Below, one piece after another: positions 44,651 through 52,272 of a stretch of 64,000 nt of DNA (position 1 is the stretch's first letter; each line of letters opens with the position of its first letter). Under the pieces are notes generated by a model, which saw nothing but the letters and a program-made list of their open reading frames with translations, searched no databases and was not told the DNA's origin. Location: positions 1,612,001 through 1,676,000 of the forward strand of contig NZ_CP084876.1 in assembly GCF_020525925.1 (NCBI RefSeq). The letters run 5' to 3'. The translations under genes and the position numbers were made by a program. This DNA comes from Klebsiella quasipneumoniae subsp. quasipneumoniae. GTDB taxonomy: Bacteria; Pseudomonadota; Gammaproteobacteria; Enterobacterales; Enterobacteriaceae.

Positions 44651-45983
44651 CTAAGGTCGCGAAGTAGTAGACCAGCGGGACGGCCAGCACCCACAGGCCA
44701 ATCGGGATTTCCCGCCACTTACCGGCGATGGCCTTGATCACAATGTAAAACAGCAGCCCGCCGGCGATGCCGGTGCCGAAGCTGTTGGCGATGAGGGTGA
44801 TCATCACCATCATCAGCACCGGCAGGCCGTCGGTGAAGTTGCCAAGATCCACTTTGCGCAGGCCGCTGAACATGTTCAGGCCGATCAGGATCAGCGCCGG
44901 GGCGGTGGCCTCCTTCGGGATCATCAGCGCCACCGGCGTGAACAGCAGCATCAGCAGGAACATCACCGCCGCTGACAGCGCGGTGAGGCCGGTTTTGCCG
45001 CCGGCTTCCGCCGCCGCCGAGGACTCAATCAGCGCCGTTGCCGCCGGAATACCTACCCACGGGCCGAGCGCCGCGGCAATCGAATCGACCATAAACGGGC
45101 GATTAATCTGCGGCATGTTGCCTTCTTCATCCAGCAGACCCGCCTCGCCGCCCACCGCCAGCGTCGTCCCCATGGTGGAGAAAAACTCAGAAGCGAAAAA
45201 GACGAACAGGAACGGCAGGAAGGCGATGTTTAACGCCCCCAGCAGGTCAACCTCTCCCAGCACCGGGGCCAGCGAGTGGGGGACATCGATAAAATGCGTC
45301 GGCAGTTTCGTGACGCCGAACGGGATCCCCACCAGGGTAGCGCACAGAATGGCCCACAAAATGGCGCCCGGCACCTTACGCGCCTGCAGGGCTATCGCCA
45401 GGAACAGGCCGCACAGCGCCACCAGCGCGCCGGGGGCGAGGAAGTCGCCGAGCATCAGGGCGTTGGTTTTGGCATTGGCGAGCACCAGCCCGGCGTTGCG
45501 AAAGCCGAGGACGGCGACGAACAGGCCGATGGAGGCCGTCAGCCCCAGCTTGATCGACTGCGGCACCGAGCGGGTGACCACTTCGCGCAGGCCAAAGCGG
45601 GTCAGCAGGAAGAAGAGAACCCCCGACCAGCAGGCGATCCCGAGGCCTGTCTGCCAGCCAATCCCCTCGCTACCGGCCAGCGTGACCCCCACCAGCACCG
45701 AGCCGCCAATGCCCGGGCCGACGATAAACGGCAGGTTGGCGTAAAACGCCATCAGCAGCGAGCCGACGACGAAGACCAGAATGGTGCCGGTGGTGGCGGC
45801 GCCTTTGTCCATTCCGCCGATCGCCAGCAGTCCCGGGATGACCACCAGTAAATAGGCGGCGGCGAGAAAACCGGTGATCCCGGCCAGGCATTCGCTGCGC
45901 AGCGTGCCGCCGCGCGAGCGCAGCGCAAAGCGGCGCTCCAGCCAGTTATCGCGGGCGGAAGAGTGAAGTGTGTTATCGGCCAT
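44640..45983 (-). CDS. NCS2-family adenine/guanine/hypoxanthine permease
   Basis: The 447-residue polytopic membrane protein belongs to the AzgA-like branch of nucleobase-cation symporters (relatives E. coli AdeP/AdeQ, GhxP/GhxQ). Typical motifs are LAGITGFLAAAYLLVVIPG near the start, GPGIGGSVLVGVTL, and ALIESSAAAEAGGKTGLTAL in the loop of TM10. About 12-14 hydrophobic segments are visible. It follows the adenine deaminase gene with only 2 bases between. A deaminase-permease pair also occurs in E. coli (yicP-yicO). It likely imports adenine. Confidence 0.88.
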   Translation of the reverse strand: MADNTLHSSARDNWLERRFALRSRGGTLRSECLAGITGFLAAAYLLVVIPGLLAIGGMDKGAATTGTILVFVVGSLLMAFYANLPFIVGPGIGGSVLVGVTLAGSEGIGWQTGLGIACWSGVLFFLLTRFGLREVVTRSVPQSIKLGLTASIGLFVAVLGFRNAGLVLANAKTNALMLGDFLAPGALVALCGLFLAIALQARKVPGAILWAILCATLVGIPFGVTKLPTHFIDVPHSLAPVLGEVDLLGALNIAFLPFLFVFFASEFFSTMGTTLAVGGEAGLLDEEGNMPQINRPFMVDSIAAALGPWVGIPAATALIESSAAAEAGGKTGLTALSAAVMFLLMLLFTPVALMIPKEATAPALILIGLNMFSGLRKVDLGNFTDGLPVLMMVMITLIANSFGTGIAGGLLFYIVIKAIAGKWREIPIGLWVLAVPLVYYFATLVRH

Positions 45984-45985
45984 GC

Positions 45986-47797
45986 TCAGGCTCCCTGAGG
46001 ATTATTGTTGTGAGGCGTTGGCGCCGGGGTTTCCCGGCAGGCTATCAACGGGTCGACTATCTGGCGGCTGCCGCCGTCGGTCAGACCCAAATCGGTTAAA
46101 TGCGGCCCGGCGTTACAGGCAAGACAGGTGCCTTCAATGGCCTTAAAGACCCGGTACGGCGGCTCCCAGTCGGCGACTTTGCTGCTCAGATCGCGCAGCT
46201 CGCGGAACTGACGCGCCAGCTCGGCGGCCGGGAGATCCGACAGCATGCCGGCAATCGGCATCGCCACATGGGCGAGGATCTCGCCCCGTTGCGCCAGCGT
46301 CATCCCGCCGCCGGAGGCGATAAGCTGGTTGGCCGCCTGCGCCATATCCTCAGCATTGCGCCCGAGCACCACCAGATTGTGTGAATCGTGGGAATAGCTG
46401 GTGGCGATGGCGCCGCGCAGCTCGCCCCAGCCTTCAAGCAGGGCGATTTGCGGCGTCGCCTGATGGCGGCCGTGGCGGTGCTTGACCCAGATCAGGCTGA
46501 AGCCGGCGGGCAGCTGGACCTGGCCGTCTCGGATCTGCACTTCGACCTCGCCCCACTGGGTGAAGCGCGCGCCGCGGATATGGCGCAGGCGGGCGACGCC
46601 GTGGCGAATGCCCTTGATGCGCAGGATAAAGTCATCGGCGGCGAGGGGGGCTATCTGCAAGGTATCGCGCGGCGGCGTCACGCCCGGCGCCGGGGCGATC
46701 GGCTTCAGCAGGCGGCCGGCATGGGCCAGCCGTTCCCCGCCAACGTAGACTTCGCGGGCCGCCAGTTTCTCCAGGGAATCAAACACCACCAGGTCGGCGC
46801 GACGCCCGGCGGCAATCAGCCCGAGATCGTGGCGCTGCAGGCGAATAGCGGCGTTGAGGGTGGCGAAACGCAGCGCATCGACCGCCGGTAATCCATGCTC
46901 GATCAGCAGGTTGAGCAGGGCGATGATCCCGCCTTTCTCCAGCAGCATATCCGGCGGCACGTCATCGGTGCAGACGGTGATCTGCGAGGAGAGGTGCGGC
47001 AGCGTTTTCAACGCCGCCACGATCTCCGGCAGCAGGTAGGGGTGCGAGCCGCGGATCTCGATCGTCAGCCCGGCGCGCAGTTTTTCCAGCGCGTCGTCCG
47101 CCGAGGTCAGTTCATGATCGGAGGTGACGCCGGCGGCGAGGTAGGCCTGCAGGTCGGCGCCGCTCAGCCCGCGGGCGTGGCCTTCAATCAGTTTTCCGCT
47201 GTTGAGACCGGCCTGGACAATCTCCTGCATCCGCTCGCTGCCGTGCAGCACGCCATGCATATCCATCACTTCCGCCACGCCGCGCACTTCCGGCCAGCCG
47301 AGCATGGTCTCCATTTCCGCGCCGGCGAAATCGGCGCCGGACATTTCGAGGCCGGGGGTGGAGGGCACGCTCGACGGCGCGGCGACCATCACCTGCAGCG
47401 GCAGGTGGCGGCTGGCGTCTACCGCGTAACGCACGCCCTCGACGCCGAGCACATTGGCCAGCTCATGCGGATCCCAGAACACCGCGGTGGTGCCCTGGGT
47501 GAGGACGATTTCGGCGTAGCGCTCGGGCGGCAGGTGGGAGCTTTCGAGGTGCACGTGGGTGTCCATCAGGCCGGGCGACAGGTAGCCGCCGGACAGGGAA
47601 CGCACTTCATGGGCGTCGACGCGGCTGCCGCGCGGGTGGACGCTGGCGATCATCTCGCCGACGATACCGACGTCAGCCGGGCGGATTTCGCCCGTGGCCA
47701 TATCGACGATCTGCGCATCGACCAGCAGCAGATCAAACGGGGATTCGCCGCGCGCGGCCTGCACGGCGCGACGGCGGACTTGAGCATTGCTGGACAT
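45986..47797 (-). CDS. ade: Adenine deaminase (Ade family)
   Basis: The 603-residue metal-dependent amidohydrolase converts adenine to hypoxanthine and ammonia. Metal and catalytic motifs are in order: MDTHVHLESS (near residue 94), WDPHELANV, EGHARGLSG, TSDHE and VCTDD. A C-terminal adenine deaminase domain carries SHDSHNLVVLGRNAEDMA. It appears diverged from E. coli YicP, though of the same family. The ATG at 47797 follows GGAG. It is first in an operon with the permease, and its promoter carries a PurR-like palindrome. It would let adenine serve as a nitrogen or purine source. Confidence 0.9.
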   Translation of the reverse strand: MSSNAQVRRRAVQAARGESPFDLLLVDAQIVDMATGEIRPADVGIVGEMIASVHPRGSRVDAHEVRSLSGGYLSPGLMDTHVHLESSHLPPERYAEIVLTQGTTAVFWDPHELANVLGVEGVRYAVDASRHLPLQVMVAAPSSVPSTPGLEMSGADFAGAEMETMLGWPEVRGVAEVMDMHGVLHGSERMQEIVQAGLNSGKLIEGHARGLSGADLQAYLAAGVTSDHELTSADDALEKLRAGLTIEIRGSHPYLLPEIVAALKTLPHLSSQITVCTDDVPPDMLLEKGGIIALLNLLIEHGLPAVDALRFATLNAAIRLQRHDLGLIAAGRRADLVVFDSLEKLAAREVYVGGERLAHAGRLLKPIAPAPGVTPPRDTLQIAPLAADDFILRIKGIRHGVARLRHIRGARFTQWGEVEVQIRDGQVQLPAGFSLIWVKHRHGRHQATPQIALLEGWGELRGAIATSYSHDSHNLVVLGRNAEDMAQAANQLIASGGGMTLAQRGEILAHVAMPIAGMLSDLPAAELARQFRELRDLSSKVADWEPPYRVFKAIEGTCLACNAGPHLTDLGLTDGGSRQIVDPLIACRETPAPTPHNNNPQGA

Positions 47798-47815
47798 AAC
47801 CACTCCGGCACAAGG

Positions 47816-47852
47816 ATAATGCGGATACTCTAGGGGCACAGCAAACGTTTGC
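47816..47852 (-). promoter_or_regulatory. ade promoter with PurR-like operator
   Basis: GCAAACGTTTGC (47841-47852) is a perfect 12-bp palindrome and equals the core of the PurR box. On the minus strand it overlaps TTGCTG (47839-47844, -35-like), which is 17 bases from CATTAT (47816-47821, -10-like). The geometry suggests purine repression by PurR with hypoxanthine or guanine as corepressor. It lies 44 bases before the ade start. Confidence 0.72.
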
Positions 47853-47917
47853 CCAGATGAATAAATTTATCACCCGATAAGCTCGGGTTATTGTGCAGGA
47901 CCACCGTAGCGAACCCG

Positions 47918-48832
47918 ATGATGAACGAACCCTGGCAGCGGCTGCCCGCGCTCTCTCTTAAACAGCTTCAGTATTTCGTCACCCTGGCCCAGCTGCGCCA
48001 TTTTACCGATACCGCCAGTCGGCTGGCGATTAGCCAGCCGGCGCTGAGCAGCGCTCTGCGGCAGATTGAAACGGTGCTCGGCGGCAAGCTGGTCAACCGC
48101 ACCGCTTCGGCGGTCACCCTGACTGAACTGGGGGCGGCGATTTTACCCCACGCCCAGCGGATCCTCAGCGTGGCGCAGGCGGCCTTTTTCGATATGCAGC
48201 AGATCGTCGAGGCGGGCGGCGACGGGACGGTGCGCATCGGCCTGGTGCCGTCGGTCAGTTCGCTGCTGTTTCCGCTGCTGCCGCAGACCCTGGCCCAGGC
48301 CTTTCCCCGCCTGCGTATTGAATTTCACGATCAGACCAACGATGCGCTCATCCAGGCGCTGTTGCGCGGCGAGATTGATTTCGGCATCGGGGCGATCGAC
48401 AGCTCACTGCCCGCAGAACTGCTGGTCTATCCGCTGCGCGACGATCCCTTCGTGGCGGTGCTGCACCGCGACGATCCGCTGGCCGCGCAAGCGCATCTGC
48501 CGTGGAAACAGCTGGTGGGGCGGGACATTGCCGTCTTCTCGAAGGGCAATATTCAGCGGCTGGTGGCGGCATTAGTGGAGAGCCATCGCCTGACGCTGAC
48601 CACCCGCTACCAGGTGGACTATATCGAAACCCTGTATGGCCTGGTGCGCTCGCGCTTAGCGGTGGCGATACTGCCGGAGCTGTACACCACCCATCTGCAG
48701 GACCCGGCGCTCAAGGTCGCCCAGCTGCAGCAGCCGGCGTTGACCCGCACGGTGGCCCTGATGCGCGGGCCGCAGGCGCTGCCGCCGCTTATCGAAGACT
48801 GTTTTTCCCTGCTGCAGGCTGCCTTGCGCTAG
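47918..48832 (+). CDS. LysR-type regulator divergent from ade
   Basis: The 304-residue protein has a LysR HTH (LKQLQYFVTLAQLRHFTDTASRLAISQPALSSALRQIE) and an effector domain with VRIGLVPSVSSLLFPLLP and GEIDFGIGAIDSSL. Two adjacent ATGs at 47918 and 47921 are possible; neither has a strong ribosome site. The divergent arrangement with ade across 120 bases is the standard layout for a LysR regulator of the neighbouring operon, so it probably controls ade and the permease. The effector is unknown. Confidence 0.87.
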   Translation: MMNEPWQRLPALSLKQLQYFVTLAQLRHFTDTASRLAISQPALSSALRQIETVLGGKLVNRTASAVTLTELGAAILPHAQRILSVAQAAFFDMQQIVEAGGDGTVRIGLVPSVSSLLFPLLPQTLAQAFPRLRIEFHDQTNDALIQALLRGEIDFGIGAIDSSLPAELLVYPLRDDPFVAVLHRDDPLAAQAHLPWKQLVGRDIAVFSKGNIQRLVAALVESHRLTLTTRYQVDYIETLYGLVRSRLAVAILPELYTTHLQDPALKVAQLQQPALTRTVALMRGPQALPPLIEDCFSLLQAALR

Positions 48833-49251
48833 GGCAGGTGCTTGATCAGCACGTCTATGGTCAAGTGGTTGATGTACTCCAGCGAGTGTGAGGAGAGGAC
48901 GCCCAGCAGCCGGTTATGGTGCCCGGCAATAATTAAATCGATCTGCCGCTGTCGAACGCAGGTTTCGACATCTTCAAAGCGGCGGGTGGTCACCAGCGAG
49001 AGGGTATCCACCGGCAGGGAGACGGTGCAGGCCAGCTCGTTGAGCAGGGCTTTGGCCTGGATCACCTCCTGCGAGACCTGATCGTCGCGCAGGCTGTCGG
49101 AAACATAGTTCAGCGCCCGGTAGTCGGTGCTGATGTGGGCGATAGTGATGCGCATGCCGTTCTCTTCCGCCATTCTGGCGGCATGCTCGAGCAGCGGGAC
49201 GCCGTCCTGACTGCTGTTAATCAGTACCAGCGCATGGTGATAAAGCGCCAT
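48829..49251 (-). CDS. Universal stress protein (UspA superfamily)
   Basis: The 140-residue protein has the Usp fold: ALVLINSSQDGVPLLEHAARMA at the start, and LIIAGHHNRLLGVLSSHSLEYINHLTIDVLI, a variant of the G-x-x-G-type phosphate loop. It is closer to the UspC/UspD type than to ATP-binding UspFG by its GHHN motif. Its biological role here is unknown. The end overlaps the LysR gene by 4 bases, convergently. Confidence 0.85.
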   Translation of the reverse strand: MALYHHALVLINSSQDGVPLLEHAARMAEENGMRITIAHISTDYRALNYVSDSLRDDQVSQEVIQAKALLNELACTVSLPVDTLSLVTTRRFEDVETCVRQRQIDLIIAGHHNRLLGVLSSHSLEYINHLTIDVLIKHLP

Positions 49252-49391
49252 AAATACCTCCGCGCAAAAAAGTTGTCCTCAGCGTATTTTGAGCCGCGGG
49301 CGGGGGGATGGCAAACCCTCGGCGCGTTTGCCTGAAGATAAAATTCCCCCGCGGCCTGGCAGGCGGCGGGGGAGCGTGGGGCGCGTTGCGC

Positions 49392-51368
49392 TTACGGGGT
49401 GACGATGTTGAACCAGAAGGCAAAGGTGTCCATATAGCTCAGCATTTCGTCGAGCTTAGCGCCATTGCCGCTAATGTTAACCTCGCCGTTGGCCTGAGCT
49501 TGCTTCAGCGTCTCCTGTTTCAGGATGATCTTATTCAGGGTGTCGCGGCTGAGCGAGATGCTGGCGTCTGCGTTGTCGGCTACCGCATTGGCGGTATGGT
49601 TAAGCACGCCGTTTTCCAGCTCCAGTTTGTACTTGCCGCCGTCTTTACCGAGGTCGATGTTAAAGACCGCTTTAGCCGCCCCGGCTTTTTCGCCGTTGAT
49701 ATGCACCCCGAGGTAATCGAAGAACATTTCCGGCGTCATCGCCCGCACGGTATCCGGACTGGCGGTGTTCGGCGTCGGCAGTTTCTGCACGCCGTTACGC
49801 AGCTCCTGAGCGCCGGTGAGGTAGAAGTTGCGCCAGGTCCCGGCTTCCGCCTGATACCCGAGCTGCTCCAGGGCGTCGGCTTCCAGATGACGCGCCTGCT
49901 GATTGTTCGGATCGGCGAAGACGATTTTGCTGGTCACCTGCGCCACCCAGCGGTAGTTCCCCTGCTGGTAGTCGGCTTTGGCTTTCTGCATGATGGCATC
50001 GGCGCCGCCCATATATTCCACGAACTTCTTCGCCGCCTGCTCTGGCGGCAGCTCGTCGAGGGTGGCCGGGTTGCCGTCGAACCAGCCGAGGTAGAAGACG
50101 TAGGTCGCTTTTACATCGTGGCTGACGGAACCGTAGTAGCCGCGGCTGGACCACTGTTTCTCAAGGGACTCCGGCAGCTTGAAGTTGGCGGCGATCTCAT
50201 CGCGGGTCATGCCCAAATTCGCCATCCGCAGAGTCTGGTCGTTGATATAGCGATACATATCGCGCTGACCTTTCATCAGCTTAACGATATTGTCGTTGCC
50301 CCAGGTCGGCCAGTGGTGCTGCGCGATAATCACTTCCGCATCGTTGCCCCAGCGGTCGATGGCGGCGTTGATGTATTTCGACCACGCCAGCGGATCGCGG
50401 ATTTTGGCGCCGCGCAGCGAGTAGGTGTTGTGCAGGGTATGGGTGACATCCTCTGCCGCCTCGATCATTTTCTTCTCTTTGACATACCACAGCATCTCAG
50501 ACGGCGCTTCCGAGCCCGGCGCCATCATAAAGTCATAGGTCAGGCCGTCGATCACTTCCTGCTGACCGGTATGGGTAATGTAGTTGGTCGGCGGGATCAG
50601 CGTGACGGTACCCGCCGAGGTGGTGGTGCCGAGACCGGCGCCAACCTGACCTTTGGCGTCCGGCTTCAGCAGGTTGCCATACATATAGCTGGCGCGGCGG
50701 CTCATTGCGGTACCGGCCATGATATTTTCGGAAACCGCTTCTTCCATAAAGCCGTCCGGGGCGTAAATCTTCACTTTTCCGGCTTTGACATCGGCTTCAT
50801 CCACCACCCCGCGGATACCGCCGTAGTGGTCCACATGGCTGTGGGTAAACAGCACCGCCACCACCGGTTTTTTCGGCCGGTGGGCAAAATAGAGCGCCAG
50901 AGCCTCTTTAGCCGGTTCGGCGCTTAGCAGCGGGTCGATGATGGTGATCCCGGTTTTGCCTTCAATAATGGTCATATTGGAAAGATCGAGATTACGGATC
51001 TGGTAAACGCCGTCGGTGACTTTGAACAGACCGCCGATATTAAGCAGCTGCGACTGTCGCCAGAGGCTGGGATTGACGGTGTCCGGCGCCTTTTCGCCCT
51101 CTTTGACGAAATTATATTTGGCCGGATCCCAGATAATATTTCCCTGGTCACCTTTGAGCATCGCCGGCGGCAGGGGCGCGATAAATCCCTGATGGGCGTT
51201 GTTAAAGTCGGTTTTATCCGCAAACGGCAGTTTACGGTATAGCGCCTGGTTCGCCTCCCGCGTGGCCGGTGTGGCATCCTGTTGTTGCGCGGCGGCAAAG
51301 GCGGTTACCGACAAAGACGATAACATTCCGGCCAGCGCCAGATTTTTGGCTATCTGATTTAATTTCAT
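49392..51368 (-). CDS. Periplasmic alkyl/aryl-sulfatase (SdsA1/YjcS type), copy 1
   Basis: The 658-residue protein has a signal peptide of about 26 residues (MKLNQIAKNLALAGMLSSLS...AFA). Its metallo-beta-lactamase-fold domain has the zinc motif THSHVDHYGG (His176, His178, Asp180, His181). An alkylsulfatase dimerisation domain and a C-terminal SCP2-like lipid-binding domain follow. Family members such as Pseudomonas SdsA1 cleave primary alkyl sulfates such as dodecyl sulfate to the alcohol and sulfate. A GTG codon precedes the preferred ATG at 51368. A close paralogue of the same length lies downstream beyond a regulator gene. Confidence 0.9.
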   Translation of the reverse strand: MKLNQIAKNLALAGMLSSLSVTAFAAAQQQDATPATREANQALYRKLPFADKTDFNNAHQGFIAPLPPAMLKGDQGNIIWDPAKYNFVKEGEKAPDTVNPSLWRQSQLLNIGGLFKVTDGVYQIRNLDLSNMTIIEGKTGITIIDPLLSAEPAKEALALYFAHRPKKPVVAVLFTHSHVDHYGGIRGVVDEADVKAGKVKIYAPDGFMEEAVSENIMAGTAMSRRASYMYGNLLKPDAKGQVGAGLGTTTSAGTVTLIPPTNYITHTGQQEVIDGLTYDFMMAPGSEAPSEMLWYVKEKKMIEAAEDVTHTLHNTYSLRGAKIRDPLAWSKYINAAIDRWGNDAEVIIAQHHWPTWGNDNIVKLMKGQRDMYRYINDQTLRMANLGMTRDEIAANFKLPESLEKQWSSRGYYGSVSHDVKATYVFYLGWFDGNPATLDELPPEQAAKKFVEYMGGADAIMQKAKADYQQGNYRWVAQVTSKIVFADPNNQQARHLEADALEQLGYQAEAGTWRNFYLTGAQELRNGVQKLPTPNTASPDTVRAMTPEMFFDYLGVHINGEKAGAAKAVFNIDLGKDGGKYKLELENGVLNHTANAVADNADASISLSRDTLNKIILKQETLKQAQANGEVNISGNGAKLDEMLSYMDTFAFWFNIVTP

Positions 51369-51469
51369 CACTACCTCTCAGGTAATTTATTATGCGGAAA
51401 TAAAAAATATCTCCCGCTTAAAAAGTGAATGGCTTGTCGTTTATTCTAAAGACTAATATTCCGCTGAAT

Positions 51470-51485
51470 AGTCCCATATGGGACT
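51470..51485. promoter_or_regulatory. 16-bp perfect palindrome in the sulfatase/regulator divergent region
   Basis: AGTCCCATATGGGACT is fully self-complementary. It lies in the 201-base gap between divergent sulfatase copy 1 and the IprA-like regulator, about 100 bases before copy 1 and 84 before the regulator. It is a good candidate operator. The same sequence is not seen before sulfatase copy 2. Confidence 0.6.
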
Positions 51486-51569
51486 GGCGCGGCGCCGCTA
51501 AAGGATCTCCTCGTCTTTAGCAGGCGAGGGCTGCTATACTGTCGCTAACGGCGCAGGCGAGGGCAGAAA

Positions 51570-52205
51570 ATGAATTTCCAGGAAATACATAGTTATTATA
51601 AGACGTTAGCCATAGCCGACTTTTTTGCCGATATCCTCGTGGAAGGTGAAGAGGTTATTCTCGCCGCCAATAAAAAATGGTGCCCGCAACCGGGGTATAT
51701 TTATTTTTGTACCGAGGGTTCGCTATCCATATTAATGCCGGATGATGGGTTGAATATCGGTAATACTATTGAGCATATGCCGATTGGCCTGATGGAACGG
51801 TATTGCCCGCTGGCGAAATTTGAATATACCGGAAGCGCAACCGTGACGCTGCGTAAAATTTCCTACGCCACTTTTGATCGCCTTTTTATTGCAACCCACC
51901 CGCAGCGCATTGAGGCGCTGGCGAAGGTGTTGGTGTTCATGAGTATCTTTACCATCGACCTGCACAATGAACGTCGCCAGGTCACCAGCTACCAGACGAT
52001 TCGTCCGATGCTGTATCGCTATTTGTATCGGCAGCATACGCATGAGGGTGAAAATGAGGGGCTGGCGTTATTTATCATCCGGCGTACCAATCTTTCGCGC
52101 ACTCATGTGTTTCGCGTGCTGGCGGACTTAAAGGCGGGGGGATATATCACGATGAAACGTGGCAAACTGATCTCTATCGATCGACCGCTGCCTGCGGAGT
52201 ACTGA
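51570..52205 (+). CDS. IprA/YaiV-like winged-helix regulator
   Basis: The 211-residue protein resembles E. coli IprA (YaiV, 207), a Crp-fold-related regulator linked to oxidative-stress sensitivity. The N-terminal part is a probable beta-rich cNMP-binding-like domain without recognisable cyclic nucleotide motifs. The C-terminal helix-turn-helix RRTNLSRTHVFRVLADLKAGGYITMKRGKLISI matches the IprA tail (GGYIEM..GKLISI) closely. It sits between two alkylsulfatase genes, divergent from one and convergent with the other, so regulation of these genes is a reasonable inference. Confidence 0.8.
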   Translation: MNFQEIHSYYKTLAIADFFADILVEGEEVILAANKKWCPQPGYIYFCTEGSLSILMPDDGLNIGNTIEHMPIGLMERYCPLAKFEYTGSATVTLRKISYATFDRLFIATHPQRIEALAKVLVFMSIFTIDLHNERRQVTSYQTIRPMLYRYLYRQHTHEGENEGLALFIIRRTNLSRTHVFRVLADLKAGGYITMKRGKLISIDRPLPAEY

Positions 52206-52217
52206 CCGGGCAGGAGA

Positions 52218-52251
52218 GGGTAACAAGGCAGAATGCTCTGTCTTGTTACCC
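52218..52251. terminator. 15-bp hairpin between regulator and sulfatase copy 2
   Basis: GGGTAACAAGGCAGA (52218-52232) pairs with TCTGTCTTGTTACCC (52237-52251) with a single G-U wobble and a 4-base loop. It lies in a 67-base gap between convergent genes and should end both transcripts, although no long T tract follows. Confidence 0.75.
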
Positions 52252-52272
52252 ACGACGCCTGTCAGCGAATCA

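Noticed and set aside
49308..50927. A 539-codon open frame antisense to sulfatase copy 1
   Set aside because: It is opposite a clear sulfatase gene and a similar shadow occurs opposite copy 2, which follows from their similarity rather than from coding.
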